From: Bacillota bacterium
GTDB lineage: Bacteria; Bacillota; Clostridia; Acetivibrionales; JANLFN01
Direction: 5' to 3'
Assembly (NCBI GenBank): GCA_023397675.1
Contig: JAEWTV010000104.1
Coordinates: 1-7,337, forward strand
Length of the DNA: 7,337 nt
Part shown: piece after piece, positions 6,886-7,337 of the stretch
Position numbering within the stretch: position 1 is the stretch's first letter
Layout of the letters: each line of letters starts with the position of its first letter
Made by a program: the position numbers and the translations under genes
The notes under the pieces: model-generated
Seen by the model: the letters and a program-made list of their open reading frames with translations, nothing else
Database searches by the model: none
What the model was told of the DNA's origin: nothing

Positions 6886-7242
6886 TTAAACCGCTGAATT
6901 TAATTTTACCGAACTCAAGATTTTTACGTTTGCATTCACAGTGAAATCATATCCAGTTTTGCTGTCCGTATTTGTTACAACAACGGCAACAGAATAAGGT
7001 TTTGCTGCATTAATATCGAAAAAGATATTTAATGCATTATCTTCCTCGTCGTAATAGCATTCTTTCGGAATAATGTTGCCATTTCCAATCTTTGGCATAA
7101 CCTCTTTCAAAGCAGTCATTACAACTGCAGGTGTTGCTTTACTATGGAGCAACTTAATCATTTGATTAGCGAAAGAATCACTTACGCTTTTGCAGTCCAT
7201 AATGATATTGGAATCTTCAGACTTTTCCTTTGCTCTTTGCAT
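6886..7242 (-). CDS. Hypothetical protein, paralog of the gene at 6346-6795, possibly C-terminally frameshifted
   Basis: This 118-residue protein starts MQRAKEKSEDSN. The ATG at 7242 has GGAGG 8 bases upstream. Residues 10-102 match the downstream paralog at about two thirds of positions, including NQMIKLLHSKA, IIPKECYYDE and LNIFFDINAAK. After about residue 102 the two tails are unrelated. The current frame ends at 6886, but the -1 frame stays open from 6946 to a TAA at 6857-6859 and would give a protein-like tail ending GLIKGKVYLHD. A five-base A/T run at 6921-6925 sits where the frames could switch. The gene may therefore be a slightly truncated copy, or the two tails may simply have diverged. 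The family and function are unknown. It is probably the first gene of the minus-strand cluster inside the window. Confidence 0.78.
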   Translation of the reverse strand: MQRAKEKSEDSNIIMDCKSVSDSFANQMIKLLHSKATPAVVMTALKEVMPKIGNGNIIPKECYYDEEDNALNIFFDINAAKPYSVAVVVTNTDSKTGYDFTVNANVKILSSVKLNSAV

Positions 7243-7310
7243 GTTCTTTACCTCCCGATATAATCATTTAACCATCAATATATGATAAATCCTATAGAAG
7301 GATTAATCAT
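7243..7310 (-). promoter_or_regulatory. Conserved leader upstream of the first paralog (copy 2)
   Basis: This is the second copy of the leader at 6796-6864. It contains GGGAGG, the same ATCAATATATGAT near-palindrome, and the AATCCT/AGGATT hairpin with a loop one base shorter. About 35 consecutive bases next to the ribosome site are identical between the copies. Leader and gene were evidently duplicated together, with a repeat period of 446-447 bases. Confidence 0.65.
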
Positions 7311-7337
7311 CAAAAATAATCACTATCAATGTAATCG

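Overview
The window is AT-rich, its Shine-Dalgarno sequences are strong (GGAGG, AGGAGG, AAGGGGTGA), and it is dominated by one 4.1-kb gene for a very divergent multisubunit RNA polymerase beta subunit among small unrecognised genes. Phage-encoded, highly diverged multisubunit polymerase subunits are known from jumbo phages such as the phiKZ and AR9/PBS1 groups. My best inference is therefore a large tailed phage (or prophage-like element) of a low-GC Gram-positive host. No capsid, tail, terminase or replication gene is present to confirm this.

Layout. Positions 1-585 hold a minus-strand gene cut off by the left edge. Positions 586-1248 are a 663-bp divergent intergenic region with four inverted repeats and no convincing gene. 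Positions 1249-5328 (+) are the beta-like subunit. It has the beta fork, the Glu-Asp pair of the active-site region and the two conserved lysines (GDK...LKG). It lacks the usual C-terminal clamp domain and carries about 390 extra N-terminal residues that include an acidic linker. Positions 5332-5371 form a bidirectional terminator shared with a convergent small membrane-protein gene (5370-5660, minus).

Positions 5744-7310 are a minus-strand cluster, read right to left. Two tandem paralogs (7242-6886 and 6795-6346) are each preceded by an almost identical leader of about 68 bp. A basic-tailed protein gene (6327-5809) follows, and then a strong terminator (5744-5797). The first paralog may have lost its original C-terminus by a frameshift.

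How the genes work together. The polymerase subunit would need beta-prime partners, and a beta C-terminal clamp, encoded elsewhere in the genome, to transcribe phage genes. The minus-strand genes read like small phage accessory or structural proteins whose roles cannot be assigned from sequence alone. I recognised no tRNA, rRNA, CRISPR array or insertion sequence.
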